Shown: positions 4,432 through 12,752, numbered from the stretch's first letter. The stretch: 13,324 bases of DNA from Candidatus Zipacnadia bacterium (GCA_029821515.1 JALGTD010000012.1:1-13324), one strand, 5' to 3'. Numbers and translations are program-made. The notes: generated from the letters alone by a model not told the origin.

Positions 4432-6033
4432 ATGATTAAGGAATTAGCTGAGAGGCAAGATTCGCAAAACGGTGGAGAAAACCAGCAGCCGCGATCGAGC
4501 AGGCCTGCGGCAAGGTCTTTGGTTATCTTTTGTGTGGTGGCAGGACTGTTGGCGGTTGCCGGCCGTATTCTGTTTCGAACGCATTTGCCCCTGACCTGGG
4601 ATAGCGTGCAGTTCGTGCTGGCGGTGGGCCACTACGACGTCACACTTCATCAGCCACTGCCACCGGGATATTTTCTTTACGTCTACGCCGCCAAACTGCT
4701 GGCTATGCTGGGCTTGCGGCCCTACCTAGCTCTGCTGGTACTGAGTTTGTGCGCCGGTGGACTTACTGTCGGGCTGGCAGCGTGGTGGGCGGGGCGGCTG
4801 TGGGGCCTGCGCGGTGGGCTGGTTGCTGCGTCCTTGACCCTATTCAGTCCGCTGGCCTGGTTGTATGCCACCCGTGGTGACACCTATGCCATATCAGGTT
4901 TCTTCGCGCTGCTGGTTGGGTATCTGTGCTGGCGGATATTATCTGATCCGGAGCAGTCGGTGTGGCCGGCAGCTCTGGCCATAGGCCTGGCCGGCGGTTT
5001 CCGCCCGACCGATGCGTTGCTCCTGGCTCCTGTGTGGCTGTGGGCGATGCGCCGGCGGAGTTGGCGCCAGGCAGCGATTGGGGTAATGGTCTTTGGCCTG
5101 GTTACCAGTGCCTGGGTAGTACCCATGCTGGCAGCTACCGGAGGGGTAGCCCGCTACCAGGAGGTCTCAGCGCACCTGTCGCGTATGCTCATAGACCAGG
5201 CGCCGATAGCAGGTAATCTGGGGATGCTGGGGGTGTTCGGGTGGCGTCTGATAAGCTCGGCTGCTGGCCTGCTGCTGGCTGCCTGGCCGCTGGTAGTGTT
5301 TGTGGGCAGAAAGCAGTTGCCCCAGGTTATGGACGAGCCGGGGGCATGGCCATTCTTTGTTATCTGGTCGGTTCCGGCTATTCTCTTCTATCTGCTGGTG
5401 CATTTGGGCCAGGCCGGCTACCTGTTGATTGTGTTGGGGCCGGCGGTGTTGCTCGCGACCGCGGCGGTAATTCGTCTATCTGACTCGTTGAGCTTTGCAC
5501 AGTTCGTCTTATTGTTGCTGGTGATTGTGGTGCTCAATTCTGCCTTCACTGGTTCTGTGCTGATTGGCCAAAACCAGCGCCTGGAGCGGAGTTATGTGGG
5601 CATCCAGCAGTTGCTGGCTGGCTTCAGTGGTACCGATAGCTTGGTAGTGACCGGGCTGGGTGTCCGCGGGGAGTCGCAGGCTGAGCATCCCATGCTCAAC
5701 TTTCGCCTGGCTATGTACCTGGCTCCGCATCTCCCGGTTTACATCTTTCCCATCGAATGGTCGGGCCTGTACGGCGGCGATCCTCCCAACTATGCGCATC
5801 AGATGAAAGCACAGCGCGTGAGTCCACCGGTGGTATGCCGGGGTATCCGCAACCTAGTCCTGGTCGATCCCAGGTTGCGGAGATATTTGCCTGCGGGAAC
5901 CCCTTGCAGGCAAATCTGGAATGACGGCGTGGTACAAGTATATCTGGTCGAGCTGGACCCTGCTGCCTTACTTCGTCTGGGCGCCGATGGCCGGTTGGTG
6001 TTGACTGCCGCGGTACCAGACGATGCGGAGTGA
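4432..6033 (+). CDS. GT-C-type membrane glycosyltransferase (GT39/ArnT-like)
   Basis: 533 residues. After a polar N-terminus of 28 residues there are about ten to eleven hydrophobic spans to about residue 380, then a soluble C-terminal region of about 150 residues. The first extracytoplasmic loop carries TWDSVQFVLA (Asp57) and HQPLPPGY (73-80). This acidic residue plus the H-x-P-PPGY pattern is typical of polyprenyl-phosphate-sugar-dependent GT-C enzymes related to protein O-mannosyltransferases and ArnT. Such enzymes transfer a sugar from a lipid carrier to proteins or lipids on the outer face of the membrane. The acceptor is unknown. Adjacency to the pilus locus allows pilin or envelope glycosylation, but the gene is divergent from it. 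The ATG at 4432 lacks a clear ribosome site, so the start is uncertain. A 10-bp perfect inverted repeat (5885-5894 with 5906-5915) lies inside the coding region. Confidence 0.78.
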   Translation: MIKELAERQDSQNGGENQQPRSSRPAARSLVIFCVVAGLLAVAGRILFRTHLPLTWDSVQFVLAVGHYDVTLHQPLPPGYFLYVYAAKLLAMLGLRPYLALLVLSLCAGGLTVGLAAWWAGRLWGLRGGLVAASLTLFSPLAWLYATRGDTYAISGFFALLVGYLCWRILSDPEQSVWPAALAIGLAGGFRPTDALLLAPVWLWAMRRRSWRQAAIGVMVFGLVTSAWVVPMLAATGGVARYQEVSAHLSRMLIDQAPIAGNLGMLGVFGWRLISSAAGLLLAAWPLVVFVGRKQLPQVMDEPGAWPFFVIWSVPAILFYLLVHLGQAGYLLIVLGPAVLLATAAVIRLSDSLSFAQFVLLLLVIVVLNSAFTGSVLIGQNQRLERSYVGIQQLLAGFSGTDSLVVTGLGVRGESQAEHPMLNFRLAMYLAPHLPVYIFPIEWSGLYGGDPPNYAHQMKAQRVSPPVVCRGIRNLVLVDPRLRRYLPAGTPCRQIWNDGVVQVYLVELDPAALLRLGADGRLVLTAAVPDDAE

Positions 6034-6074
6034 GTCTTGTTATATTGTTGGACAGAGATATGAAGTTCAGTAGC

Positions 6075-6104
6075 AAAAAGGGCAGAGGCGGCTTGCCTCT
6101 GCCC
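6075..6104 (-). terminator. Intrinsic terminator of groES-groEL
   Basis: GGGCAGAGGC (6080-6089) pairs perfectly with GCCTCTGCCC (6095-6104) across a 5-base loop and, on the minus strand, is followed by TTTTT (6079-6075). It lies about 40 bases after the groEL stop. The same hairpin sits about 45 bases after the convergent gene ending at 6033, but no U-tract follows in that direction, so it is a weaker terminator there. Confidence 0.93.
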
Positions 6105-6145
6105 TCGTTCACTTACGTCCGATTCTCTGTGGTATCATCCTGATG

Positions 6146-7801
6146 CTACATCATAGGTGGCATGCCGCCGCCGGGCATACCGCCGGGCATACCGCCACCT
6201 GGCATTCCGCCACCGGGTGCTTTCTCCTCTTCGATTTCAGCCAGCACGGTTTCAGTGGTCAGGATCATCCCGGCGATGCTGCCAGCATTTTCCAGGGCCG
6301 ATCGCGTCACGCGCAGAGGATCAACGATGCCGGCCTTGACCATGTCTACGTATTGACCGGTAAGCACATCGAATCCTACCTGCAGTTCTTTTTCGGCCAT
6401 CCGTCGGACGATGACAGAACCCTCGAAGCCAGCATTATCGGCCAACTGGCGCGAAGGAGCTTCCAGTGCCTCGCGGACAATATCTATGCCGCTCTGCTCG
6501 TCTTCGTCTTCCGCCTCCAGTTCATCGAGGGTTGGGATGGCGTGGATTAGTGCAGCGCCGCCTCCGGGTACAATGCCCTCCTCGACAGCCACTCGCGTCG
6601 CCGACAGGGCATCCTCATAGCGATGCTGCTTCTCTTTCAGTTCGGTTTCCGTTGCTGCTCCGACATGAATGACTGCGACACCGCCAGCGAGTTTGGCCAG
6701 CCGCTCTTCAAGCTTTTCGCGGTCATAGTTGGAGTCGGTCTCTTCAATCGCCCGGCGGAGCTGTTCGATGCGGCCCTTGATGGCGTCGGCACTACCAGCG
6801 CCTTCAATAATGGTCGTATCATCATTGGTAACTACGACCCTGCTGGCAGTACCCAGCATATCCAGCGTTACATTCTCCAGCTTCACTCCCAGGTCCTCAG
6901 ACAGGAAGGTTCCGTTGGTGAGGATGGCGATATCTTCAAGGGTTGCTTTGCGCCGGTCACCAAAGCCGGGCGCCTTAACGGCTACTACGTTCAGAGCGCC
7001 GCGTAGCTTATTGACGACGAGAGTCGCCAGGGCTTCACCTGTGACATCCTCAGCCACGATTAGCAGAGCCTTGTTCGCCTGCACTACTCGCTCCAGCAGC
7101 GGAACGATTTCGTTAACGTTGCTGATCTTCTCCTCATATAAGAGAATGACAGGGTCTTTGAGCTCGGCGGTGAGGTTCTCTTTGTTGGTGGCCATATAGG
7201 GACTCAGGTAGCCTTTGTCAAACTGCATCCCTTCGACCAGCTCAAGGGTCGTCTCGATGCCCTGGGATTCCTCCACGGTGATGACACCGTCTTTGCCGAC
7301 CTCGCGCATAGCCTCAGCGACTAGCTCGCCGATTTGCGGATCATTGCCGGCAATGGCCGCCACTTGCTTCATTTCCTCAGGAGTTTCTACTTCAATAGCG
7401 CGGTCGCGCAAAGTTGCCACGACGGCCCCGACAGCTTTATCTATGCCCTGTTTGAGGAACATTGGATTGGCGCCGGCAGTTACTGCTTTCAGCCCCGCAT
7501 CCAGCATGCTCTGGGCCAGAACCGTCGCGGTGGTAGTACCGTCGCCAGCCTCATCATTGGTCTGTGAGGCTACCTCGACCAGCAACTTGGCTCCTGTATT
7601 CTTTGCGTTGTCTTTCAGCTCGATCTCTTTGGCTACGGTCACCCCATCTTTGGAGATAGTGGGAGAGCCGAAGCTTTTCTCCAACAGTACATTACGGCCA
7701 GCCGGCCCCAGCGTCACCTTAACTGCATCGGCAACGATACTGGCGCCCTCTTCCAGGGCTCGGCGGGCCTCCTCGTCAAATAGTATCTTTTTAGCAGGCA
7801 T
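6146..7801 (-). CDS. groEL: Chaperonin GroEL (Hsp60)
   Basis: 551 residues, full length for the family. Hallmarks are VKVTLGPAGRNVLLEKSFG near the N-terminus, SKDGVTVAKEIEL, the ATP-site GDGTTTATVLAQSML, the apical-domain APGFGDRRKATLEDIAILT, YEDALSATRVAVEEGIVPGGG and SALENAGSIAGMILTTE. The C-terminus is a Gly-Gly-Met tail in a proline-interrupted form, ending in MPPMM. The protein forms the double ring that encapsulates and folds cytosolic proteins together with GroES, which is encoded 66 bases upstream. AAGGAGG lies 13 bases before the ATG, a longish spacing. Expression is driven from the promoter/CIRCE region before groES and ends at the terminator at 6075-6104. Nothing appears truncated or unusual in the ATPase core. 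Confidence 0.99.
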   Translation of the reverse strand: MPAKKILFDEEARRALEEGASIVADAVKVTLGPAGRNVLLEKSFGSPTISKDGVTVAKEIELKDNAKNTGAKLLVEVASQTNDEAGDGTTTATVLAQSMLDAGLKAVTAGANPMFLKQGIDKAVGAVVATLRDRAIEVETPEEMKQVAAIAGNDPQIGELVAEAMREVGKDGVITVEESQGIETTLELVEGMQFDKGYLSPYMATNKENLTAELKDPVILLYEEKISNVNEIVPLLERVVQANKALLIVAEDVTGEALATLVVNKLRGALNVVAVKAPGFGDRRKATLEDIAILTNGTFLSEDLGVKLENVTLDMLGTASRVVVTNDDTTIIEGAGSADAIKGRIEQLRRAIEETDSNYDREKLEERLAKLAGGVAVIHVGAATETELKEKQHRYEDALSATRVAVEEGIVPGGGAALIHAIPTLDELEAEDEDEQSGIDIVREALEAPSRQLADNAGFEGSVIVRRMAEKELQVGFDVLTGQYVDMVKAGIVDPLRVTRSALENAGSIAGMILTTETVLAEIEEEKAPGGGMPGGGMPGGMPGGGMPPMM

Positions 7802-7867
7802 AGCCTACTACTCGCCTCCTTATTATCTGTCTATGATCTGTCAGTGGCAGTTGGTTGTCTATCTGTG

Positions 7868-8152
7868 CTACTCCAGCTTGGCGTAGATCTGACTGTTGTC
7901 CAGTATCAAATACTCTTCGTCTTCGTCAGTGATCTCGGTTCCGCCATACTTTGCGAAGATGACTTTGTCACCCTTTTCTACATCAGGACAAACCAGCGTA
8001 CCGTCATCCAGCCGCTTGCCTTCGCCCACTTCCATCACAGTGCCCTGTTGCGGCTTTTCCTGGGCGGATTCGGGCAAATGAATACCTCCCTCAGTCGTCT
8101 CCGGCTCATCAACCCTAATCACCACTCTGTCGCCACTTACCTTCAGCGCCAC
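7868..8152 (-). CDS. groES: Co-chaperonin GroES (Hsp10)
   Basis: 94 residues. The sequence opens MALKVSGDRVVIRVDEPETT, with a mobile loop around GGIHLPESAQEKPQQGTVMEVG and the conserved VEKGDKVIFAKYGGTEI. It forms the heptameric lid on GroEL. The start is GTG at 8152, chosen because AGGGAGG (8162-8168) lies 9 bases upstream and the residues after it align with the family's usual first strand. It is the first gene of the groESL operon and is controlled by the promoter and CIRCE element immediately upstream. Confidence 0.98.
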   Translation of the reverse strand: MALKVSGDRVVIRVDEPETTEGGIHLPESAQEKPQQGTVMEVGEGKRLDDGTLVCPDVEKGDKVIFAKYGGTEITDEDEEYLILDNSQIYAKLE

Positions 8153-8206
8153 GATATCTAGCCTCCCTTCGTAGCGATTGATTAGCTATAAGCCTGGTGC
8201 ACGTTC

Positions 8207-8233
8207 TTAGCACTCTCGGACTACGAGTGCTAA
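8207..8233. promoter_or_regulatory. CIRCE operator (HrcA binding site)
   Basis: TTAGCACTC (8207-8215), a 9-base spacer, and GAGTGCTAA (8225-8233) match the CIRCE consensus exactly. It overlaps the -10 box and start point of the groES promoter, the position where HrcA represses chaperonin transcription until heat or unfolded protein titrates GroEL away. The hrcA gene is not in this window. Confidence 0.97.
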
Positions 8234-8260
8234 AATATCATAAATCCGCGCAGTTGTCAA
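8232..8260 (-). promoter_or_regulatory. Sigma-70-type promoter of groES-groEL
   Basis: On the minus strand TTGACA (8255-8260) and TATTTT (8232-8237) are separated by 17 bases, with TGA directly before the -10. The -10 box runs into the CIRCE arm, so operator occupancy would block polymerase. Confidence 0.88.
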
Positions 8261-8351
8261 CCCAATACAGGCCTGATTTCGCTGACGATCTTCAGTAGGT
8301 AGTGCTGGACAGAATAGATGAAGCTTTGGCCGCGTGACGCGATAACCTTTT

Positions 8352-8423
8352 GGGAGTAAGTTGTTGCTGATACTCCCGCACAATTCTCCGTCAGCAGGTG
8401 TCTATACTTCAAATAGGACACCT
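8352..8423. repeat. Two inverted repeats upstream of and across the secA promoter
   Basis: GGGAGTA (8352-8358) pairs with TACTCCC (8371-8377) across 12 bases. AGGTGTC-TAT (8396-8405) pairs with ATA-G-GACACCT (8413-8423), with one bulged G, and its centre contains the secA -35 box. No U-tract follows either, so they look more like operator sites than terminators. What binds them is unknown. Confidence 0.45.
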
Positions 8424-8436
8424 ATTGTGCTATAAT
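8408..8436 (+). promoter_or_regulatory. Promoter of secA
   Basis: TTCAAA (8408-8413, 4 of 6 to consensus) and TATAAT (8431-8436, perfect) are 17 bases apart, and TGC precedes the -10, giving an extended -10. The start would fall near 8443, giving a leader of only about 16 bases before the secA ATG; the ribosome site GGTGAT (8444-8449) would sit at the very 5' end of the transcript. Confidence 0.72.
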
Positions 8437-8458
8437 TATGTTTGGTGATTGAAGTCTT

Positions 8459-11455
8459 ATGGCTGCTGTCTTGCAGGTACTAAAACGAATATTTGATTCC
8501 AACGAGCGTGAAGTGGCTCGGCTGCGGCACCGCGTTGAGGAGGTTAACAAGCTGGAGCCGCAGTTCCAAAGTCTCAGCGAGGAAGAGCTGCGCGCCAAGA
8601 CTGAGGAGTTTAGATCGCGGCTGGCCGGCGAGGAGACCCTGGACGATATTCTCCCGGAGGCCTTTGCCGCCGTCCGTGAGGCGGCTCAGCGCACACTGGG
8701 GCAGCGCCACTTCGACGTGCAGGTGATGGGGGCTATTGTCCTGCACGAGGGCAAGATCGCCGAAATGAAGACCGGGGAGGGTAAGACGCTGACCGCCACT
8801 ATGCCTCTGTACCTGAATGCGTTGACCGGTCGTGGCGTCCAGCTTGTTACCACCAACGATTACCTGGTGCGCTGGCAGGCCAACTGGATGGGGAAAGTTT
8901 ACGAATTCCTGGGTATGAGCTGCGGATATATCCAGCAGGGCATGGCTCCCGCTGAGCGCCAGGCCAATTACGCCAAAGATATTACCTATGTCCAGAACAG
9001 TGAGCTGGGTTTTGACTACCTGCGCGATAATATGACCGCCTACGCGCAAAACCTGGTGCTGCCGGATCTGTACTACGCCATTGTTGACGAGGTAGACAGT
9101 ATCCTCATTGATGAGGCCCGTACTCCGTTGATTATCTCGGGTATGCCCCAAAAAGATGTGCAGTTCTACGAAGAGGTTGACCGAGTCGTCTCACGGCTGC
9201 AGGCAGTTCCCGAAAATCAGAACCAACAGTACAAGGAAACTCACGACGGGCAGGATGATCCTCAGGCTGATTACATCTTTGACCCCAAGTTCCACCAGGC
9301 CGCACTGACGGACAAGGGGCAGGAGAAAGTCGAGAGGATCCTCGGACTTGACAACCTCACCGACTATTTGGACATTCGCCACCATATCGACAATTCGCTA
9401 AAGGCCCATACCCTGTACGAGTGCGACGTTGACTATGTGATCAAGGATAACGAGGTCGTCATCGTTGATGAGTTTACCGGTCATCTGCAACCGGGCCGAC
9501 GCTACAGCGACGGGCTGCACCAGGCTATTGAGGCCAAAGAAGGCGTGCGCGTCCAGCAGGCCCGCCAGACCGTGGCCAGTATAACCTATCAAAACTTCTT
9601 CCGCCTCTATGAGAAGCTGGCAGGGATGACCGGTACGGCCAAGACCGAGGAGCCGGAGTTTGTCCAGATCTATAATATGCCGGTGGTGGTCATTCCCACC
9701 AATGAACCAGTAATCCGTAAGGACTACCCCGACGTTGTCTACAAGACCCGAGAGGCCAAATACCGCGGCATCGTCTCAGAGATACTGCATATGTATATCC
9801 GCGAGCAGCCGGTGTTGTGTGGCTCGCGGTCGGTGGAGGTTTCCGAATACTTGGGTACGCGTCTGGCCCCCGACAAGCTGCGCCGCCACTGTCTGGTACT
9901 GCTGTGCCAGTGGCAACTGCGTGACGGACAACGCCTCGATGGTGACAAGCAGAAGGAATACACCGAGGCGCTGCGCACGTCGATTGACGAACTGAGTCGC
10001 CACGATCTGGCGGCAATAGCGCGCGACCTCGACCTGGACCCGGATGTGCAAGCCGAAGAGAATATTGATTCTCTGCTGGGTGTGCTCGAGGTTGCCGGCG
10101 AAGAGATTGATGCAGCAACTACGAAGCGTTATCAGACTCGCCTGGAGCAGGTTCTGGACGAGGGCATCCCCCACAATATTCTCAATGCCAAGTATCACGA
10201 AGAAGAGGGCCGCATCATCGCCCAGGCTGGCCAGCCCGGTCAAATCACTATTGCCACCAATATGGCTGGTCGTGGTGTGGATATTGTGCTGGGTGGCAGA
10301 CCTGAGGACGAAGATGAGGACTTTTATCCTGAGCAGTATGAGAAGGTGAAGGAAGTCGGCGGCCTGCACATACTTGGCACCGAACGCCACGAGAGCCGGC
10401 GCATTGACAATCAGCTTCGGGGCCGTTCTGGACGGCAGGGCGACCCGGGTAGCTCCCGATTCTACGTCAGCCTGGAAGACGAGCTAATGCAACTGTTTGG
10501 CCCGGGCCGGTTTGGGATGTTCTTGCGGGGCTGGCCGGAGGAGGAGGCCATCGAACACAGTATCGTCAGCAAGTCACTTGAGCGCGCCCAGTCCAAAGTC
10601 GAACTGCGCAACTTCCAGATTCGTAAAGACACTCTGAAATACGACGATGTGATGGACAAGCAGCGCAAGGTCATCTATGAGCAGCGCCGCCGCGTGCTGG
10701 AGAGCGAGGATGTCCGCGACCATATTGTGGGTATGCTCGATCGCACTGTGGACGGTGTGGTAGAGGCCTATGCCAACCCGGAAATTCACCCTGAGGATCG
10801 CGATCTGAATATGCTGCATTCGTCATTGATCGAGGTTGTCCCGGCTCTTGATTCGGTGCTGGCCTATGAAGATCTGCATGCGATGGACCCCAACCACATT
10901 GGGGAGGAGATTAAGGAGATCGTCCACGCTCTGTACCGCCGGCGCGAACAGGCGATCGGGCCGGAGATGATGCGGGAGATCGAGCGAAGCTGGTTGCTGC
11001 ACACCGTGGATAGGTGGTGGATGGAGCACCTGCGGGAGATGGATGATCTGCGCGATAGTGTTGGACTACGCGGCTACGGCCAGCGTGACCCGCTGATCGA
11101 ATATCAGAAAGAGGCCTACGAATACTTCGAACGGATGGTAGATCATATCGCCGAAGATATGACTCAGGCGATTATGATGACCGAAGAGAGCATCGAGCAG
11201 GAAGAGCGGGATCTGGCAGGACTGCAGACCGGCCAGGAGATGCTTACACCGGAACTGGTGGGGGCTGGTGTTGGTGCGGGCGGCGAGCCCGGTGGTGAAG
11301 CGACGATGGAACAGGCTGCTGAGGACAGCCGGGGTGGCCCGACCACCTACCACGCCACTGCTGAACCAGACCGCAACGCCCCCTGCCCGTGCGGCAGCGG
11401 CAAAAAGTACAAGAAGTGCTGCATGCTCAAGGAGAATAATCCGTACGCGCGGTGA
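8459..11455 (+). CDS. secA: Preprotein translocase ATPase SecA
   Basis: 998 residues, longer than E. coli SecA. It is the motor that drives Sec-dependent export through SecYEG. Visible motifs: Walker A MKTGEGKT (Lys109), Walker B VDEVDSILIDEARTPLIISG (about 207-226), GMTGTAKTEE, TIATNMAGRGVDIVLGG, and HESRRIDNQLRGRSGRQGDPGSSRF. At the C-terminus is the SEC-C zinc site CPCGSGKKYKKCC, which in the family contacts SecB or ribosomes. A Glu/Asp/Leu-rich insertion of about 85-90 residues lies between SVEVSEYL (about 457-464) and NILNAKYHE (about 573). An insertion here is known in Thermus and Chloroflexota SecA. Two usually conserved segments differ: YVQNSELGFDYLRDN where YGTNNEFGFDYLRDN is usual, and CGSRSVE where VGTTSIE is usual. 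The ATG follows GGTGAT by 9 bases. The gene is divergent from groES and monocistronic as far as can be seen. Confidence 0.98.
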   Translation: MAAVLQVLKRIFDSNEREVARLRHRVEEVNKLEPQFQSLSEEELRAKTEEFRSRLAGEETLDDILPEAFAAVREAAQRTLGQRHFDVQVMGAIVLHEGKIAEMKTGEGKTLTATMPLYLNALTGRGVQLVTTNDYLVRWQANWMGKVYEFLGMSCGYIQQGMAPAERQANYAKDITYVQNSELGFDYLRDNMTAYAQNLVLPDLYYAIVDEVDSILIDEARTPLIISGMPQKDVQFYEEVDRVVSRLQAVPENQNQQYKETHDGQDDPQADYIFDPKFHQAALTDKGQEKVERILGLDNLTDYLDIRHHIDNSLKAHTLYECDVDYVIKDNEVVIVDEFTGHLQPGRRYSDGLHQAIEAKEGVRVQQARQTVASITYQNFFRLYEKLAGMTGTAKTEEPEFVQIYNMPVVVIPTNEPVIRKDYPDVVYKTREAKYRGIVSEILHMYIREQPVLCGSRSVEVSEYLGTRLAPDKLRRHCLVLLCQWQLRDGQRLDGDKQKEYTEALRTSIDELSRHDLAAIARDLDLDPDVQAEENIDSLLGVLEVAGEEIDAATTKRYQTRLEQVLDEGIPHNILNAKYHEEEGRIIAQAGQPGQITIATNMAGRGVDIVLGGRPEDEDEDFYPEQYEKVKEVGGLHILGTERHESRRIDNQLRGRSGRQGDPGSSRFYVSLEDELMQLFGPGRFGMFLRGWPEEEAIEHSIVSKSLERAQSKVELRNFQIRKDTLKYDDVMDKQRKVIYEQRRRVLESEDVRDHIVGMLDRTVDGVVEAYANPEIHPEDRDLNMLHSSLIEVVPALDSVLAYEDLHAMDPNHIGEEIKEIVHALYRRREQAIGPEMMREIERSWLLHTVDRWWMEHLREMDDLRDSVGLRGYGQRDPLIEYQKEAYEYFERMVDHIAEDMTQAIMMTEESIEQEERDLAGLQTGQEMLTPELVGAGVGAGGEPGGEATMEQAAEDSRGGPTTYHATAEPDRNAPCPCGSGKKYKKCCMLKENNPYAR

Positions 11456-11693
11456 GGCAAGTAAGCACGCTATAGCTGGGAGACTAACTAGTCGCAGAGA
11501 CCATAGAGCAGGGATGGCTAAATGAATCTTTTTGATGGAGTCTTCGCAGTCGTAGCTGACGATATTGAACTGTTGTTTGGCAATCGGTGGCAGTAATGAT
11601 AACGAGTTCACGGCTACAGGCCGGTCACAGAAGCTTTCTGCGGCCCAAGTGCCTCAACAATTGAGACGCTGAAGACTCGGAGGTGGAGCACTA
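11456..11693 (+). other. Intergenic between secA and the secreted-protein gene
   Basis: 238 bases. No clear terminator follows secA, and no good promoter is visible. A 24-residue frame at 11522-11596 (starting MNLFDGVFAVVADD) has a passable AGGGATGG upstream, but its length makes it weak. Just before the next gene is a strong ribosome site, GGAGGT (11679-11684). Confidence 0.4.
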
Positions 11694-12752
11694 ATGAGCA
11701 AGCCGAGCTACCGGGCAGTCGCAATGATAGCTGTGCTAGTTATAGTAATGGGAACAGGGACGATGGCCTTCGCAGACGACATCGGCATATTGGTCAACCA
11801 TGTGCCAGTCGAAACTGACGCCGCCGCGCACATAGTCGGAGGACACGTAGTAGGGCCAATTGCCCCGGTTGCAAGAGCTATGGGCGCACAAGTTCAATGG
11901 GAGCCGTGTGACCGGAACTTGTATATCAACACTGCCCAAAGTCCCTGGTTTGGCGTGGGCGAGTGTATGGGGTCGATGGACTGGCCGGAGTCACCCTATG
12001 GTTTCAATGCCCTCGGCCCCATCCTCAGGGTCCGGCACTACCTCTCTGAGATACAATGGACCTCACTGAACAAAGCAAAGGACCGCTCCAGTTCCGTCCT
12101 GGCGCGCTTCGAGATCATTAATGCCTTCAACGACGACTGGGGCTACGGTGCCACACCTGGTCTCGCACAGGCAGACAATCTGGCAGATCCTGGCTTCGCA
12201 TGGCAGGGCTTCACCGTCCGGGTAATTCTTTACTGGGTTTCGCTGGATATGCCGGAAGGCCAACCGCCCGGCACAGCCCGGTTCTATCGCGGGCTGCCGC
12301 TGCCCGAAGGCGCGGTGGCTAAATCACAGAAGCTGCAAGCACTGGAACAAGAGCTAAAGGCGGATTACGAGGAGTCGCTCAGAGATCCTGGGGTGCCGCC
12401 TGGTACGCCCGTAAGCGTTCTTTCCAGGTTTTATGGTTACTCGGGAACCGGCTTGTGGCATGGCGGCGGCGTGGGAGCTGGCGGAGTGCGGCCTCAGCAG
12501 GTACGCGTCGAAACTGTAGACTACCGGGTCCGTCCCACGGGTGTGAAGTCCGGCATTACCTACGATGAATACGGCGGCCCGTCCGAAAACGTATTTCTCG
12601 GCACCAATGGGTGGAAGATAGAGGAGGCCAATACTCGAATCTTGTCCACCCGGACTGTCACGATTGAAAAAGCAAACCAAGTCGTCCCGCTGTACGACCT
12701 ATCGGTGCAGAAGGTGAAAAGTGCGCCGCTGTGGCCGCCGGCCTCACGGTAG
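11694..12752 (+). CDS. Secreted protein with N-terminal copper-amine-oxidase-like (stalk) domain
   Basis: 352 residues, function not known. A signal peptide is clear: MSKPSYR, the hydrophobic AVAMIAVLVIVMGTGTM, and cleavage after AFA (residue 27). Residues ~31-78 fit the copper-amine-oxidase N-terminal-like domain (ILVNHVPVETD, then GPIAPVARAMGAQVQWE and NLYIN), a small wall- or surface-associated module found in many Gram-positive and Chloroflexota secreted proteins. It has no catalytic role by itself. The remaining ~270 residues carry no motif that I recognise. They include two early Cys (EPCDRN and GECMG), a charged helical stretch (QKLQALEQELKADYEESL), a Gly-rich segment (YSGTGLWHGGGVGAGG) and a beta-rich end. 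The ribosome site GGAGGT lies 9 bases before the ATG. It is a likely SecA client, though adjacency alone does not show that. Confidence 0.8.
   Translation: MSKPSYRAVAMIAVLVIVMGTGTMAFADDIGILVNHVPVETDAAAHIVGGHVVGPIAPVARAMGAQVQWEPCDRNLYINTAQSPWFGVGECMGSMDWPESPYGFNALGPILRVRHYLSEIQWTSLNKAKDRSSSVLARFEIINAFNDDWGYGATPGLAQADNLADPGFAWQGFTVRVILYWVSLDMPEGQPPGTARFYRGLPLPEGAVAKSQKLQALEQELKADYEESLRDPGVPPGTPVSVLSRFYGYSGTGLWHGGGVGAGGVRPQQVRVETVDYRVRPTGVKSGITYDEYGGPSENVFLGTNGWKIEEANTRILSTRTVTIEKANQVVPLYDLSVQKVKSAPLWPPASR

Noticed and set aside
7215..7886. Plus-strand frame of 223 residues opposite groEL
   Set aside because: It is antisense to the strongly conserved groEL codons and has no recognisable features.
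11522..11596. 24-residue plus-strand frame between secA and the secreted-protein gene
   Set aside because: The sequence looks protein-like and has a passable ribosome site, but without comparison to relatives 25 codons is not enough.
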